Notes: a model not told the origin generated them from the letters alone. DNA of 64,000 nucleotides from Chromobacterium phragmitis (GCF_003325475.1 NZ_CP029495.1:4340001-4404000), one strand, 5' to 3'. Numbered from the stretch's first letter, positions 37,026-46,198 are shown. Made by a program: numbers and translations.

Positions 37026-37471
37026 GCGGCTCCGCCATGTCCTGGCGCTGGCGGCCCATTCCGGAATGCGATATCGCCTCCCCTCAGGCCGCGGTCGCTT
37101 TCGGCGATGCCGCGGAGCGCCTGCTGAAACGGCTGGAGGCCATGCCGACCGAACAGCGGCGCACGCTGATGCTAACCGCCGGCGAACGGCTGCTGGTGGC
37201 GCTGGGGCGGGAAAGCGCGCTGCCCTGGGTGGAGGGGGTCGAGTACGCCCGTCCGGACGCCTCGATCCGACAGCTGTGGCTGCCGACCAAGTGGCAGCCG
37301 GACGTTTCCACCGACGCGCTGAGCATCGCCCTGAATGCGCGCGCGCCGGCTTGGCCGATGCTGCTCTGGCGCGAACCCGCGCTCATCATTCCCTTGAACC
37401 GGCAACTGCCGGCCGGCGACGAGCTGCTGGCCGACATCCGCCGCCGATGGAGCGGCGCCTGCCGCTCCTGA
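37022..37471 (+). CDS. small component of the MoxR-vWA-bpX operon
   Basis: 149 residues, starting in ATGA overlap with the ATPase gene. No signal peptide or membrane segment. The C-terminal half has WLPTKWQPDVSTDAL and LLWREPALIIPLNRQLPAGDELL, which resemble the small bpX domains of these ternary systems, but I cannot say which numbered family. Position between the ATPase and the vWA-like gene implies a physical partner or adaptor. The function is unknown. Confidence 0.6.
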   Translation: MSGSAMSWRWRPIPECDIASPQAAVAFGDAAERLLKRLEAMPTEQRRTLMLTAGERLLVALGRESALPWVEGVEYARPDASIRQLWLPTKWQPDVSTDALSIALNARAPAWPMLLWREPALIIPLNRQLPAGDELLADIRRRWSGACRS

Positions 37472-37490
37472 ATTCCAGCTGACGATACCT

Positions 37491-39284
37491 ATGCGATTAC
37501 CCGAAGCGCTCATGCCTTGGCATGACTGCCTGAGCGGCTTTTCCGTCGAGCTCGCCACCGAACTGGGCGAGTTGCTGCGACGCCTCGCTCCGGTGCTAGG
37601 CAGGCACCGCGATCCCAGCCATGGCGGCGAGCTGCCCTCTCAAGGGCTGGATGACTTGCGGCGCCGCGGCCCCTACGAACGCCTGCTGGCGTCCGAATGG
37701 CTGCTGGCCGACGAAATCCCCGACGAATTTCTGCGCCGCGCCGCCAGCGGCGAGCATCTGTTTCTGTCTCCCACGCCGAACGAGCGCATGGCGGACCGGC
37801 GCATCGTCGCGCTATTCCATTCCGGCAGCTGGCAATTGGGCGCCCCCAGGCTGGCCCATCTGGCGCTGTGCATCCTGCTCGATCGCCGCGCCAGGGCCGC
37901 CGGCGGCGAATTCCATTGGGGCAGCCTGCAGGCGCCGGGCGAATGGCGGCAAGGCGCCGAGCCCGAGGCGCTGAAACAGCTGCTGCGCGCCCGCGCCTAC
38001 CGCAACTTCGACCAGCAGCTTTACCAGGAATGGCACCAGAGCCTGTCAGAGCTGGGCGCCGTCGACGAGTGCTGGCTGATAGGCTACCCCTTGGACAAAC
38101 AGGGCCTGCTCGCGCCGCTCTTCACCCACCAGGCGGACATCACGCCCACGCTGCGCGGCGACGCTCTGCGAATCGCCATCCGGGACCGCGGCGGCGAGCG
38201 CTCGTTGAATTTGCCGCTGCCATCCCGCGATGCCGGCCTCGCGCTGCTGCAGGGGCGCTTCCAAGCCGGCCAGGCTACCGTGCGGACAGAGACGCAGCGC
38301 TTTTCCCTGCGTCACGCGCCGCTGCTGTCTCCCAATGGCCGCCATGTCGCCGTCTCGCTTCAGGGCGGCTACGCGGCACTGATGCTGCCGGTGGACAAAC
38401 CGGGACAAACATCGAAACAGAAGGCGCGCCAGCTGCAATGGCACAGGGCCGGCACCCTGCTGGCGCGGGCATTCACGGCCAAGACCCTGGGCGCCGTGGT
38501 TCAGCGCGGCGCCCTGCTGAGCTGCCTGCAGTTCCCGCGCATAGGCAAGGTGCCGCTGCCGCAGCAGGCCGAATTCCATGCTTCCCCGGGATCCTCCACC
38601 TTGCTGGATGCCGCCTGGCTGCCCGGCAAATCCGGCGGCAGGCTGTATTTGCGCGACTTGAACGGCAATCTTGTCTATTGGGAAAGCGGGGGCCCTGCCG
38701 GAACCGCCCCCATGCGCCAACAATGCGGCGGCGTGCAGGCCCTCTGCCAGATAGACGGCGCCTCCCTGCTATACGCCCGCCAGCAGAACGGCCAGCTCCG
38801 TCTAGGCTGGCTGGGCGCCGATCACGACCGGAAGGTGGTGGAAGTCGCCCCCGGCATCGCGGCCGACACCTATAGTCGAGTGTTGCTGCACGGGCTGCCG
38901 CAAGACCGGCGCTTCGCCTGCGCGGTCCTGCTACGCGGCGGCGAGCGGGAAAGCTGGCGGCTACACGCCGGCAGCGGCGGCGGCGCGCCGGATGGCCGGG
39001 AATGCCTGCTTCCCGCAGGCTGGCACGCGATAGGCGTGCAATTGACCGACAAGCCGCGCTTGCTGCTGGTCCACGACAAGCAGAATCAGATCGCCCTGCT
39101 GGACGAAGACAAGATCCTGCCGTTGTACGGGACTGCGTCGCCGATCGCCCGGCTCAGCTATACGCCCTCCTGCGCCGGCATCGCGCTGCTGACCGAACAA
39201 AGAGAGTTGATCGTGTACTCCCTGGCCGCCCGCGCCGTGGTTCTCCATCTGCAAAACCAGACCGCAGGCAAAGCACATGACTGA
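37491..39284 (+). CDS. degenerate vWA domain plus probable beta-propeller protein of the ternary system
   Basis: 597 residues, soluble. After a helical lead with GPYERLLASEWLLADEIPDEF (60-80), the vWA strand-helix core appears as RIVALFHSGSWQLGAPRLA (104-122). A canonical MIDAS reads DxSxS; here the Asp is replaced and only SGS remains, so divalent metal binding is doubtful. FHWGSLQ (141-147) fits the next strand. From about 300 the chain shows repeated short strands ending in SGGRLYLRDLNGNLVYW and the like, as in a beta-propeller. It ends 8 bp inside the next gene. Expected to be the substrate-selecting partner of the MoxR ATPase. Confidence 0.6.
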   Translation: MRLPEALMPWHDCLSGFSVELATELGELLRRLAPVLGRHRDPSHGGELPSQGLDDLRRRGPYERLLASEWLLADEIPDEFLRRAASGEHLFLSPTPNERMADRRIVALFHSGSWQLGAPRLAHLALCILLDRRARAAGGEFHWGSLQAPGEWRQGAEPEALKQLLRARAYRNFDQQLYQEWHQSLSELGAVDECWLIGYPLDKQGLLAPLFTHQADITPTLRGDALRIAIRDRGGERSLNLPLPSRDAGLALLQGRFQAGQATVRTETQRFSLRHAPLLSPNGRHVAVSLQGGYAALMLPVDKPGQTSKQKARQLQWHRAGTLLARAFTAKTLGAVVQRGALLSCLQFPRIGKVPLPQQAEFHASPGSSTLLDAAWLPGKSGGRLYLRDLNGNLVYWESGGPAGTAPMRQQCGGVQALCQIDGASLLYARQQNGQLRLGWLGADHDRKVVEVAPGIAADTYSRVLLHGLPQDRRFACAVLLRGGERESWRLHAGSGGGAPDGRECLLPAGWHAIGVQLTDKPRLLLVHDKQNQIALLDEDKILPLYGTASPIARLSYTPSCAGIALLTEQRELIVYSLAARAVVLHLQNQTAGKAHD

Positions 39285-42192
39285 AAACCTCTCCTTAAGC
39301 TCCGAAATACGCCAGCCGGTGCTGAGCGGCCGCGCATGGCTGTCCGGCCTCTGGTTGCCCGCCGACCGGTACGGCGAGTCCGAACGCCGGCTTCGCATCC
39401 TGGCCAACTGGCACGCCGGCGCCGCGGCTTACCGCTTCCCGGAAGGCGATCTGCTGCGCTACGCCGCGCCGATGGAGCAGGATTGCGCGCGCGTGCCCGG
39501 CTGGCCTTTGCAACGAGTGGGCCGCGCGCTGTGCTCCGCGTGGATAACGGCCGACGAATACGAGAAGCTGCCGCCTGCAGACCTGTGGCTGGTGCGGGGC
39601 GGCCAGGTGCAAAGCCTGCGGCTGGCCGACGCCGAAGTCCTCAAGCCGGGGGAATGGCTGGACGTGTCGGCGTTCGCCATCCACGCGATGTACGACTGCC
39701 GCGTCGCCGAGAGAGTGCTGGATCAGCCGCTGGCAGCCGCTCAGCGGGATATCCGCCAGTTGCTGGGCAAACAAGTGCCGGCGGCCAGCCTCGAGCAAAA
39801 GCAGTTCCTCCACGCCCTGCAAGGCGAGGCTTCCGCGCCGCCGCCCAGCGCCCCCAAGGCGCCGGTCTGGCGCAAGCCGCTGATCGTGGCGGCGGTGCTG
39901 GGCGCCTGCCTGGCGCTGGGCGCCTTCATCGCCTCATCCGGCAGCGACAGCGGCGCCGCGCCCAGGGGGGCAGGCTCATCGTCCTCCAACTCCGCGCCCC
40001 ACGTGCTTCCCTGGCTGATGTTGATCGCGCTAGCGGTCCGCTCATGGCAAAAAAGACAGCCGCCCGCCCCGCGAAAATCATCCGTCTCCACCCAGCCGTC
40101 CAATCCAAAACAGGCTGGCGGAGCGGGAAGCGCCGGGAAGCCCGGCGCAATCGCCCAGGCCATGATCCCCGCCCGGCGCGCCGTTGCGCGCGCGATGCCG
40201 CAAGCCTGGCGCGACTGGCTCGCCCGCGCGGCGATGACCAGCCATCTCTCCGGCATAATGGGCCGCCGCCAGGCCGCCTACATGCGCCAAATGCTGGAAA
40301 TGTTCGAAAACGGCCGCCTGCAAGACGCGTTGCGCCACGCCATACCGCTGGGCGGCGCAGGCGGCAGCACCGGCCAAGCCTTCGGCGTGCCTCATGTCCG
40401 CCAGAACTTGGCATTGGGCATGAAAAACGGCGCAGCCGGTCCCTCCATGTATTTCGGGGATGAGCTCAGCCGCCACCTGCGACAGCTGTATCGCAAGAGT
40501 TTTGAAAAGCTGGATCGAGAAGGCAATGTCGATCAGGCGGTATTCGTGCTGGCTGAGCTGCTACAGTCCCACTCAGAAGCGATCGGCTACTTGGAAAAGC
40601 ATGAGCGCTACGGCCAAGCCGCGGAGCTGGCCCTGCTCTGGGACATGGACGCGGCCTTGATCGTGCGGCTGATGTGCAAGGCCGGCGATCTGCCGCGCGC
40701 GATGGCGGTGGCGAGACGCGACGGCGCCTTCGCCGAGGCCATCGCCTTGCTGGAACCCCGCTGGCCGGTGGCGGCGCGCCAATTGCGCGAAGAATGGGCG
40801 CAGGCCCTGGTCGACCAGGGCCGCCGGCTGGACGCGGCGCAGGCGATCTGGCCGATAGAGTCGATGCGCGAGCGCGCGATCGAGTGGCTGCTGCGCGCCG
40901 AGGAAGCGGGCGGCAGCCTGGCCGCCGAAGCGCTGGTCAAACGCGCCAGCCTGCTCCCGGACTCGCTGGACAGCCAGGAAGCGCGCATCCAATCGATCCG
41001 CGACGACAAAGACCGCCAGCCGGAAAGGACCGCCGTCGCCCACGCCCTGCTGGCGCTGTCCAGCCATAACAAAGAAACGCGCCTGCTGGCGCGCGCGCTG
41101 TTCAATGCCTGGCTGGTGGACCAGGACGGCGGACTGGGCCGATTCAGCCCTCAGCAACTGCAGCGTCTGCTCGACATTGCGCAAGACCCGCTGCTGCGCG
41201 CCGACTTGCCCGGCAAGCTGCCATCCCCCAAGCCCCACCCCTTGTCCGAGAAAAAGGAAGTGTCCTGGATATCCGTCCCCGCCGCCATTGGCCAGCCGGT
41301 ATCCGACATCGCCTTGCTGCCCGACATGCGCCTGCTGGTCGCGCAGGGCGAGGCTGGCGTCACCCTGCGCGACCCCAGAGGCAAGACCTTGCATCGCTTC
41401 CCCGCGCCCGCCGACAGCATCGTACTAGCCGACAGCGGCCACATCGCCCTCGCCGTGATCTACCGGGGCGACATGCTGTGCGTACAGCGTCTGGATCTGG
41501 TGACGCGTGAGCACCGAGACCTGGGCATCATCGCCGTCGACTGCTTCGCCGCCGGCTTCGACGGCATCGGCTGGACGGTTGGCCAGGGCGATGCGATCCG
41601 GGTATTGGACACCGGACACGGTCTCAGCCGCGTGCTGTGGCAAATCGACAAACTGCCGGGCCGGGCGGTGCGCATTTTGCGCAGCCCATCCTGCGAACAG
41701 TACGAACTGGTGGATCCAGACGATAAAATGGTGCTTTGGCAATATCGCTTGCCCGGCAGGCGGCTGGAGTCCCGCGGCCACGTGCCGGTTCTGGAGAAGA
41801 AAGGCGACATGTCCGTCATCCCCTCGCCCTGGGGCAGCTACCGCTACTTCTGGATGGCATGGGACGAGCAGGACAACCCATGGCTGGTCAGCCAGCATTC
41901 CGGCAACGACAAGGATCACGGCCTCGCACTGCCGCCGCAGATGTCCGGAGCCGCGCTCAACGTCACGCTGGGCCAAAACAGCGTAGCCGTGGCGATGCGG
42001 CAGGAAAACGATGCCTGCGTGCTGCTGGCGCGGGATGGGGAAACCTATCCGGACATCGCGTTCTCCTGGCCGGCGGGCGCTCACATCCGGGCGAAAATGC
42101 AGGGCGACTGTTGGCTGATGTTCGATCGTTTCGGCCGAATCGCGATCATGGACATGGTTCGTTGCTACGCCAGCATGCCAACCATCGCCTGA
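39277..42192 (+). CDS. large membrane-anchored propeller protein of the ternary system (bpX6-like)
   Basis: 971 residues, overlapping the previous gene by 8 bp. N-terminal domain (about 1-165) with RQPVLSGRAWLSGLWLPADRYGESERR and GWPLQRVGRALCSA, reminiscent of the bpX6 family. Two hydrophobic helices (about 201-220 and 241-256) separated by a serine-rich loop anchor it in the inner membrane. A long helical-repeat region (about 310-660) follows, then repeated beta strands (about 670-971) like a propeller. Probably tethers the system to the membrane or senses a ligand. The family call is by pattern memory only; the layout is seen directly. Confidence 0.6.
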   Translation: MTENLSLSSEIRQPVLSGRAWLSGLWLPADRYGESERRLRILANWHAGAAAYRFPEGDLLRYAAPMEQDCARVPGWPLQRVGRALCSAWITADEYEKLPPADLWLVRGGQVQSLRLADAEVLKPGEWLDVSAFAIHAMYDCRVAERVLDQPLAAAQRDIRQLLGKQVPAASLEQKQFLHALQGEASAPPPSAPKAPVWRKPLIVAAVLGACLALGAFIASSGSDSGAAPRGAGSSSSNSAPHVLPWLMLIALAVRSWQKRQPPAPRKSSVSTQPSNPKQAGGAGSAGKPGAIAQAMIPARRAVARAMPQAWRDWLARAAMTSHLSGIMGRRQAAYMRQMLEMFENGRLQDALRHAIPLGGAGGSTGQAFGVPHVRQNLALGMKNGAAGPSMYFGDELSRHLRQLYRKSFEKLDREGNVDQAVFVLAELLQSHSEAIGYLEKHERYGQAAELALLWDMDAALIVRLMCKAGDLPRAMAVARRDGAFAEAIALLEPRWPVAARQLREEWAQALVDQGRRLDAAQAIWPIESMRERAIEWLLRAEEAGGSLAAEALVKRASLLPDSLDSQEARIQSIRDDKDRQPERTAVAHALLALSSHNKETRLLARALFNAWLVDQDGGLGRFSPQQLQRLLDIAQDPLLRADLPGKLPSPKPHPLSEKKEVSWISVPAAIGQPVSDIALLPDMRLLVAQGEAGVTLRDPRGKTLHRFPAPADSIVLADSGHIALAVIYRGDMLCVQRLDLVTREHRDLGIIAVDCFAAGFDGIGWTVGQGDAIRVLDTGHGLSRVLWQIDKLPGRAVRILRSPSCEQYELVDPDDKMVLWQYRLPGRRLESRGHVPVLEKKGDMSVIPSPWGSYRYFWMAWDEQDNPWLVSQHSGNDKDHGLALPPQMSGAALNVTLGQNSVAVAMRQENDACVLLARDGETYPDIAFSWPAGAHIRAKMQGDCWLMFDRFGRIAIMDMVRCYASMPTIA

Positions 42193-42224
42193 CGCCCGCC
42201 ATGACAAGGAAAAGGAAAAGCATC

Positions 42225-42635
42225 ATGTACAAAAGCGCTGTTCTGATCGGCCTGGCCATGGCGGCGCCGCTCGCCGCCGCCGGCTCCCCGCAAGCCATGC
42301 TGGAAAGCTATCTGGCCAAGGACGCCGCCGGCATGCGGCTGCAGGAGTATCCGGCCGCCCGCTACTTTGCCAATTACCAAGACGAGCCGGGTTGGGACAT
42401 GGTGACGCTGATCACCGGCTACGGCGTGCAGCCGCAGCGATGCGGCCCGCGCCGCTGCGAATTCGTGGTCCGCTATCAACTGGACCCCACCCGCCCTTCG
42501 GACGAGCAAGCCAAGCCCCACCCCAAAGGCGGCGAGGAGAAAGCCAGCTATGTGGTGGTCAAGCAAGGCGGCGCGTGGAAGATAGACAGCGGCAGCATGC
42601 GCGAACCGCACGTAAAGCGCGGCGCGCTGCGCTGA
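42225..42635 (+). CDS. small exported protein at the end of the MoxR-bpX operon
   Basis: 136 residues from MYKSAVLIGLAMAAPLAAAG, with AGGAAAAG upstream. Signal peptide of about 19 residues; two Cys in CGPRRCEF could form a disulfide in the periplasm. Otherwise unrecognised; the pattern of a helix (SPQAMLESYLAKD) followed by four strands suggests an SnoaL/NTF2-like or lipocalin-sized fold. It is 33 bp after the 971-residue gene, same strand, with no terminator between, so it is probably cotranscribed. Confidence 0.65.
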   Translation: MYKSAVLIGLAMAAPLAAAGSPQAMLESYLAKDAAGMRLQEYPAARYFANYQDEPGWDMVTLITGYGVQPQRCGPRRCEFVVRYQLDPTRPSDEQAKPHPKGGEEKASYVVVKQGGAWKIDSGSMREPHVKRGALR

Positions 42636-42647
42636 CTCGCGCAGGAA

Positions 42648-42671
42648 GGGCCGGATGCGGCATTCCGGCCC
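42648..42671. terminator. hairpin between two convergent small exported-protein genes
   Basis: Stem GGGCCGGA/TCCGGCCC with an 8-base loop, no T-run on either strand. A weak candidate terminator. Confidence 0.3.
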
Positions 42672-42678
42672 GCAGGCG

Positions 42679-43296
42679 TTATTTCGGATGGGACAGCGTC
42701 ACGATCTTGGCCGATACGCTGCTCTTCATCCTCTTTTCGTCGAGGCCGGAATGCCTCACGGTGGTGACGGCCACCTGGATTTTGCCATTGTCGCCATCCA
42801 GCACATTCAAAAACACCTGGCTTCCCTCGCAGGGTTTGCCATCATAGCCGCAGTCGCCGTAATTGCTGTCTTCTTCCGCTTTGAATAGCACTCTTGGCTT
42901 CCAGCCATCCAGCACCACCACGTACTGGGCATGGCCGTAACTGCCCTGGCCGGAGCCCGCGCTTCCCAACACCAGCATGTCGCCCTTGCGATCATCCCGG
43001 GCAATCATGCCCACATCGCTAGTCTGGCCTCCATACCCGTCCAGCACGATGGCCTTTGCCCTCGCCGGGCGCGCCAAAACGTAGCCCTGCATGAAATTCC
43101 GGCCTTGCTCGGGAAACTCAGCCTCAATCACGTAACCCTTCTCGCCGCCTTTCAGCGCTACGGCATGCATGGGGCCAAGCTCTATCTTGCCCACATCGCC
43201 CAGCCAGCGCCCGACCTGCGCTTTGGAAGGCTCCGCAGCCTGCGCGGCGGCGCAGCAAAATGCGGCCAGCGCCGCGGCGCGGCCAAACGGGATCAT
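42679..43296 (-). CDS. exported protein of unknown function
   Basis: 205 residues from MIPFGRAAALAAFCCAAAQA; this ATG is chosen because GGAGAAAATA precedes it, while the first in-frame ATG at 43308 has no site. Signal peptide of about 20 residues. The body is strand-rich, with CGYDGKPC as a possible disulfide pair and KAIVLDGYGGQTSDVG. It is not a family I recognise. It lies 17 bp after the GST gene stop on the same strand and converges with the MoxR operon. Confidence 0.7.
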   Translation of the reverse strand: MIPFGRAAALAAFCCAAAQAAEPSKAQVGRWLGDVGKIELGPMHAVALKGGEKGYVIEAEFPEQGRNFMQGYVLARPARAKAIVLDGYGGQTSDVGMIARDDRKGDMLVLGSAGSGQGSYGHAQYVVVLDGWKPRVLFKAEEDSNYGDCGYDGKPCEGSQVFLNVLDGDNGKIQVAVTTVRHSGLDEKRMKSSVSAKIVTLSHPK

Positions 43297-43313
43297 TATT
43301 TTCTCCATGCGTT

Positions 43314-44030
43314 TCAGCCCCGCGCCGGAATCGCCAGCCCGCGCGCGACCGCGGGCCGTTCGCCAAAAGCCAGCAATGCCCGCTGGACATTGGGAAAGTC
43401 ATCGAAGCCCACCAGCTCGCCCGCGCCGTAGAAACCCACCAGATTGCGCACCCATGGCCAGGTGGCGATGTCGGCGATGGTGTATTCGCCGCCCATGATC
43501 CAGGCGCGGCCAGCCATCCGTCCCTCCAGCACCCGCAACAGGCGGCGGGACTCGGCGACGTAGCGGTCGCGCGGGCGCTTGTCCTCGTAGTCCTTGCCGG
43601 CGAACTTGTGGAAAAAGCCCAGCTGGCCGAACATCGGCCCCACGCCGCCCATCTGGAACATCAGCCACTGGATGGCTTCATAGCGCGCGGCAGGGTCCTT
43701 GGGCAGCAACTGGCCGGTCTTTTCGGCCAGATAGATCAGGATGGCGCCGGACTCGAACAGGGCCATTGGCTTGCCGTCCGGACCGTTGGGGTCGAGGATG
43801 GCCGGGATCTTGTTGTTCGGGTTCAGCGACAGGAATGCCGGCGACAGCTGATCGTCGCGCTCGAAGCTGACCAGGTGCGCCTCGTACGGCAGGCCGGTTT
43901 CCTCCAGCATGATGGAAACCTTGACGCCGTTGGGCGTCGGCAGAGAGTACAGCTGCAGGCGGTCGGGATGCCGGGCCGGCCATTTGCCGGTGATCGGGAA
44001 GGCAGACAAGTCGCTCATATCGGTCGTCAT
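43314..44030 (-). CDS. glutathione S-transferase (YfcG/nu-class-like)
   Basis: 238 residues. The N-terminal thioredoxin fold has LYSLPTPNGVKVSIMLEE, the TPNG motif of YfcG/Ure2p-like GSTs that replaces the usual Tyr/Ser, followed by NNKIPAILDP (cis-Pro) and FESGAILIYLAEKTG (glutathione-binding ES pair). The helical C-terminal domain is complete. Such enzymes act as disulfide-bond oxidoreductases with two bound glutathiones. It is followed by the small exported gene in the same direction. Confidence 0.88.
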   Translation of the reverse strand: MTTDMSDLSAFPITGKWPARHPDRLQLYSLPTPNGVKVSIMLEETGLPYEAHLVSFERDDQLSPAFLSLNPNNKIPAILDPNGPDGKPMALFESGAILIYLAEKTGQLLPKDPAARYEAIQWLMFQMGGVGPMFGQLGFFHKFAGKDYEDKRPRDRYVAESRRLLRVLEGRMAGRAWIMGGEYTIADIATWPWVRNLVGFYGAGELVGFDDFPNVQRALLAFGERPAVARGLAIPARG

Positions 44031-44098
44031 CGTCAGGTTCGAAAGGCATCCACTATATAGGCGAGAAAACCAAATGTCCTGTCCCGCCGCAAATGGCG

Positions 44099-45085
44099 TC
44101 AGGCCAACTCAGGCAACGGTTGGTCGTTGCGGTGCAGTACTTCGGACAGATCGCAGTCCTTGCACTCGACGAACAGGCACTCCTCCTGCTTGCGTAGGCG
44201 GGTCTGCTTGCCGCATTGCCGGCAATCCAGCCGGATCGCGGTGTTTTCTCCGCAATCTAGGCATTTCAGGTAGTAGCCGAACTTGCCGTAACGGAATTCC
44301 AACCGTTGCGATCCGCACCCCTTGCATAATGTGGCGTAGACCTTGCGCAGCGCCGCCCCGCCGGCCAGGCTACGCAACAATCCGGCCGGCTTCAGCAAGG
44401 GGCCGATGTAGGCCAGATGCCGCAGAACCGACGCTTCCGGCTTTGCCGTCGGCGCTGGAGAGGGCGCAGTCATGGGAGCGGCCGGCGCCACCACCATCGA
44501 CTCGGTGCGCGGCTTGTGCATCTTGGCCAGATACTTGCCCAGAATGCGCCGATGCGACGCGGGAAACGCCGCCTCACCTTGAGTTTTGGCGCGGATGCGC
44601 TCCCCGACCTGATCCGCTTTGCACACCTCCGGCACCTCGACGCCCTTGGGCGGAATGAATTGGCCCTTGCTGGAAATGGACACGATCACATCCATCGCCA
44701 AACGGTCTATCACCTCCGGTTGCGCGGTGCGGCTACGCAAGTACTTGCGCAGGAACTCCGACTGCATTCTGGCCTGGATGATCGGGGACGCCATGCCCGA
44801 AGAGCGGTCGTCGAACCAGCGCAGCCATTGTCCATCCGCCCTCATCTGCAATTTGCCCGAAACGCTCTTGCTTTCGACTATGGTCAAGCCAGCCGGGTGA
44901 ATCAGCACATGATCCATTTGCGCGGCATCGCCATCCAGTTCCAGCCTCACATCATTGAGGACATATACCTCCTGATCGTCGGCGAAATAACGCCGCAAAT
45001 AAAAAGCCATTTCCTTTTCCGCGGCGTCGCCGGCTGCCTGCTTCCAATCCTTGGCTTCGAGAAAGACTTTTTCTTTCAAAATCAT
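44099..45085 (-). CDS. NERD nuclease-related domain protein with C-terminal zinc ribbons
   Basis: 328 residues. The N-terminal NERD core (PD-(D/E)XK-like) shows Asp58 in QMDHVLIHPAGLTIVESK with the Glu71-x-Lys73 pair. After an Ala/Pro-rich linker, four CxxC pairs form one or two zinc ribbons (CKGCGSQ, CLDCGEN, CRQCGK, then a C-x-x-x-x-C-x-x-C set). Similar NERD-ribbon and NERD-topoisomerase fusions occur widely; proposed roles are DNA processing or defence, not proven. The region upstream is AT-rich. Single gene; the neighbour is the housekeeping kdsA, in the opposite direction. Confidence 0.8.
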   Translation of the reverse strand: MILKEKVFLEAKDWKQAAGDAAEKEMAFYLRRYFADDQEVYVLNDVRLELDGDAAQMDHVLIHPAGLTIVESKSVSGKLQMRADGQWLRWFDDRSSGMASPIIQARMQSEFLRKYLRSRTAQPEVIDRLAMDVIVSISSKGQFIPPKGVEVPEVCKADQVGERIRAKTQGEAAFPASHRRILGKYLAKMHKPRTESMVVAPAAPMTAPSPAPTAKPEASVLRHLAYIGPLLKPAGLLRSLAGGAALRKVYATLCKGCGSQRLEFRYGKFGYYLKCLDCGENTAIRLDCRQCGKQTRLRKQEECLFVECKDCDLSEVLHRNDQPLPELA

Positions 45086-45343
45086 ATTATTTCACAGCCA
45101 CCATATAATTTATTGGCATTATTGTACTACTGAAATAATGACTTTTAAATTCCACTCTCGCCATGCAAGCCGGACGAGTCCACCCTCCATCATGACGGAC
45201 AAGGGAAAATTGACGCGGCAACGATAGTACGCAGCCGGATAGCGGGTATATCATGTCGGGGTCCAGCAATGCGGCGAAAAGCTCGATCCGAACGAACAGC
45301 ACCCCGCTTTCGCATATGTTCTACAAGATATAGGAAAAATCAC

Positions 45344-46192
45344 GTGATCAACGTTCCCATCCAGTCCAACATCAATGTCAGCAATCAGGGCGCTTTCACG
45401 CTGTTCGGCGGCATCAATGTGCTGGAGTCCCGAGACCTGGCGCTGCGCGCCGCCGAAGAATACGTCCGCGTCACGCAAAAGCTGGGCATCCCCTACGTGT
45501 TCAAGGGCAGCTTCGACAAGGCCAACCGCTCGTCGATCCATTCCTACCGCGGCCCGGGCCTGGAAGAAGGCATGAAGATCCTGCAGGCGGTGAAAGACAC
45601 CTTCGGCGTGCCGGTGATCACTGACGTGCATGAGCCGTGGCAGGCCGCCCCGGTGGCAGAAGTGGCCGACGTGGTGCAGCTGCCGGCCTTCCTCGCCCGC
45701 CAGACCGACCTGGTGGAAGCGCTGGCCAAGACCGGCCGCGCCGTCAACATCAAGAAGCCGCAGTTCATGAGCCCGGCGCAGATCCAGAACGTAGTGGAGA
45801 AGTTCGTCGAAGCCGGCAACGAGCAACTGATCCTATGCGACCGCGGCACCTGCCTCGGCTACGACAACCTGGTGGTGGACATGTTGGGCTTCGGCGTGAT
45901 GAAGAAAGTCAGCGGCAACCGTCCGGTGATCTTCGACGTCACCCATTCGCTGCAACAGCGCGAATCCGGCGCCGCCGCGTCCGGCGGCCGCCGCGCCCAG
46001 GTGGCCGAGCTGGCCCGCGCCGGCATGGCCATCGGCATCGCCGGCCTGTTTCTGGAGGCCCACCCGAATCCGGCCGAGGCCAAATGCGACGGCCCCAGCG
46101 CGCTGCCGCTGACACAACTGGAGCCCTTCCTGGCCCAGGTCAAGGCCATCGACGACCTGGTCAAGTCCTTCCCCCCGCTGCAGATCGGCTAA
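45344..46192 (+). CDS. kdsA: 3-deoxy-8-phosphooctulonate synthase
   Basis: 282 residues starting at a GTG (Met-Ile-Asn-Val), preceded by AGGAAAA; no ATG fits family length (E. coli 284). Core motifs FTLFGGINVLESRD, PYVFKGSFDKANRSS, PVITDVHEP and CDRGTCLGYDNLVVDM are intact. It condenses phosphoenolpyruvate with arabinose 5-phosphate to Kdo-8-P for lipid A-core synthesis. It stands alone here, converging with the methyltransferase gene, with only 6 bp between stops. Confidence 0.94.
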   Translation: MINVPIQSNINVSNQGAFTLFGGINVLESRDLALRAAEEYVRVTQKLGIPYVFKGSFDKANRSSIHSYRGPGLEEGMKILQAVKDTFGVPVITDVHEPWQAAPVAEVADVVQLPAFLARQTDLVEALAKTGRAVNIKKPQFMSPAQIQNVVEKFVEAGNEQLILCDRGTCLGYDNLVVDMLGFGVMKKVSGNRPVIFDVTHSLQQRESGAAASGGRRAQVAELARAGMAIGIAGLFLEAHPNPAEAKCDGPSALPLTQLEPFLAQVKAIDDLVKSFPPLQIG

Positions 46193-46198
46193 ACCGCT

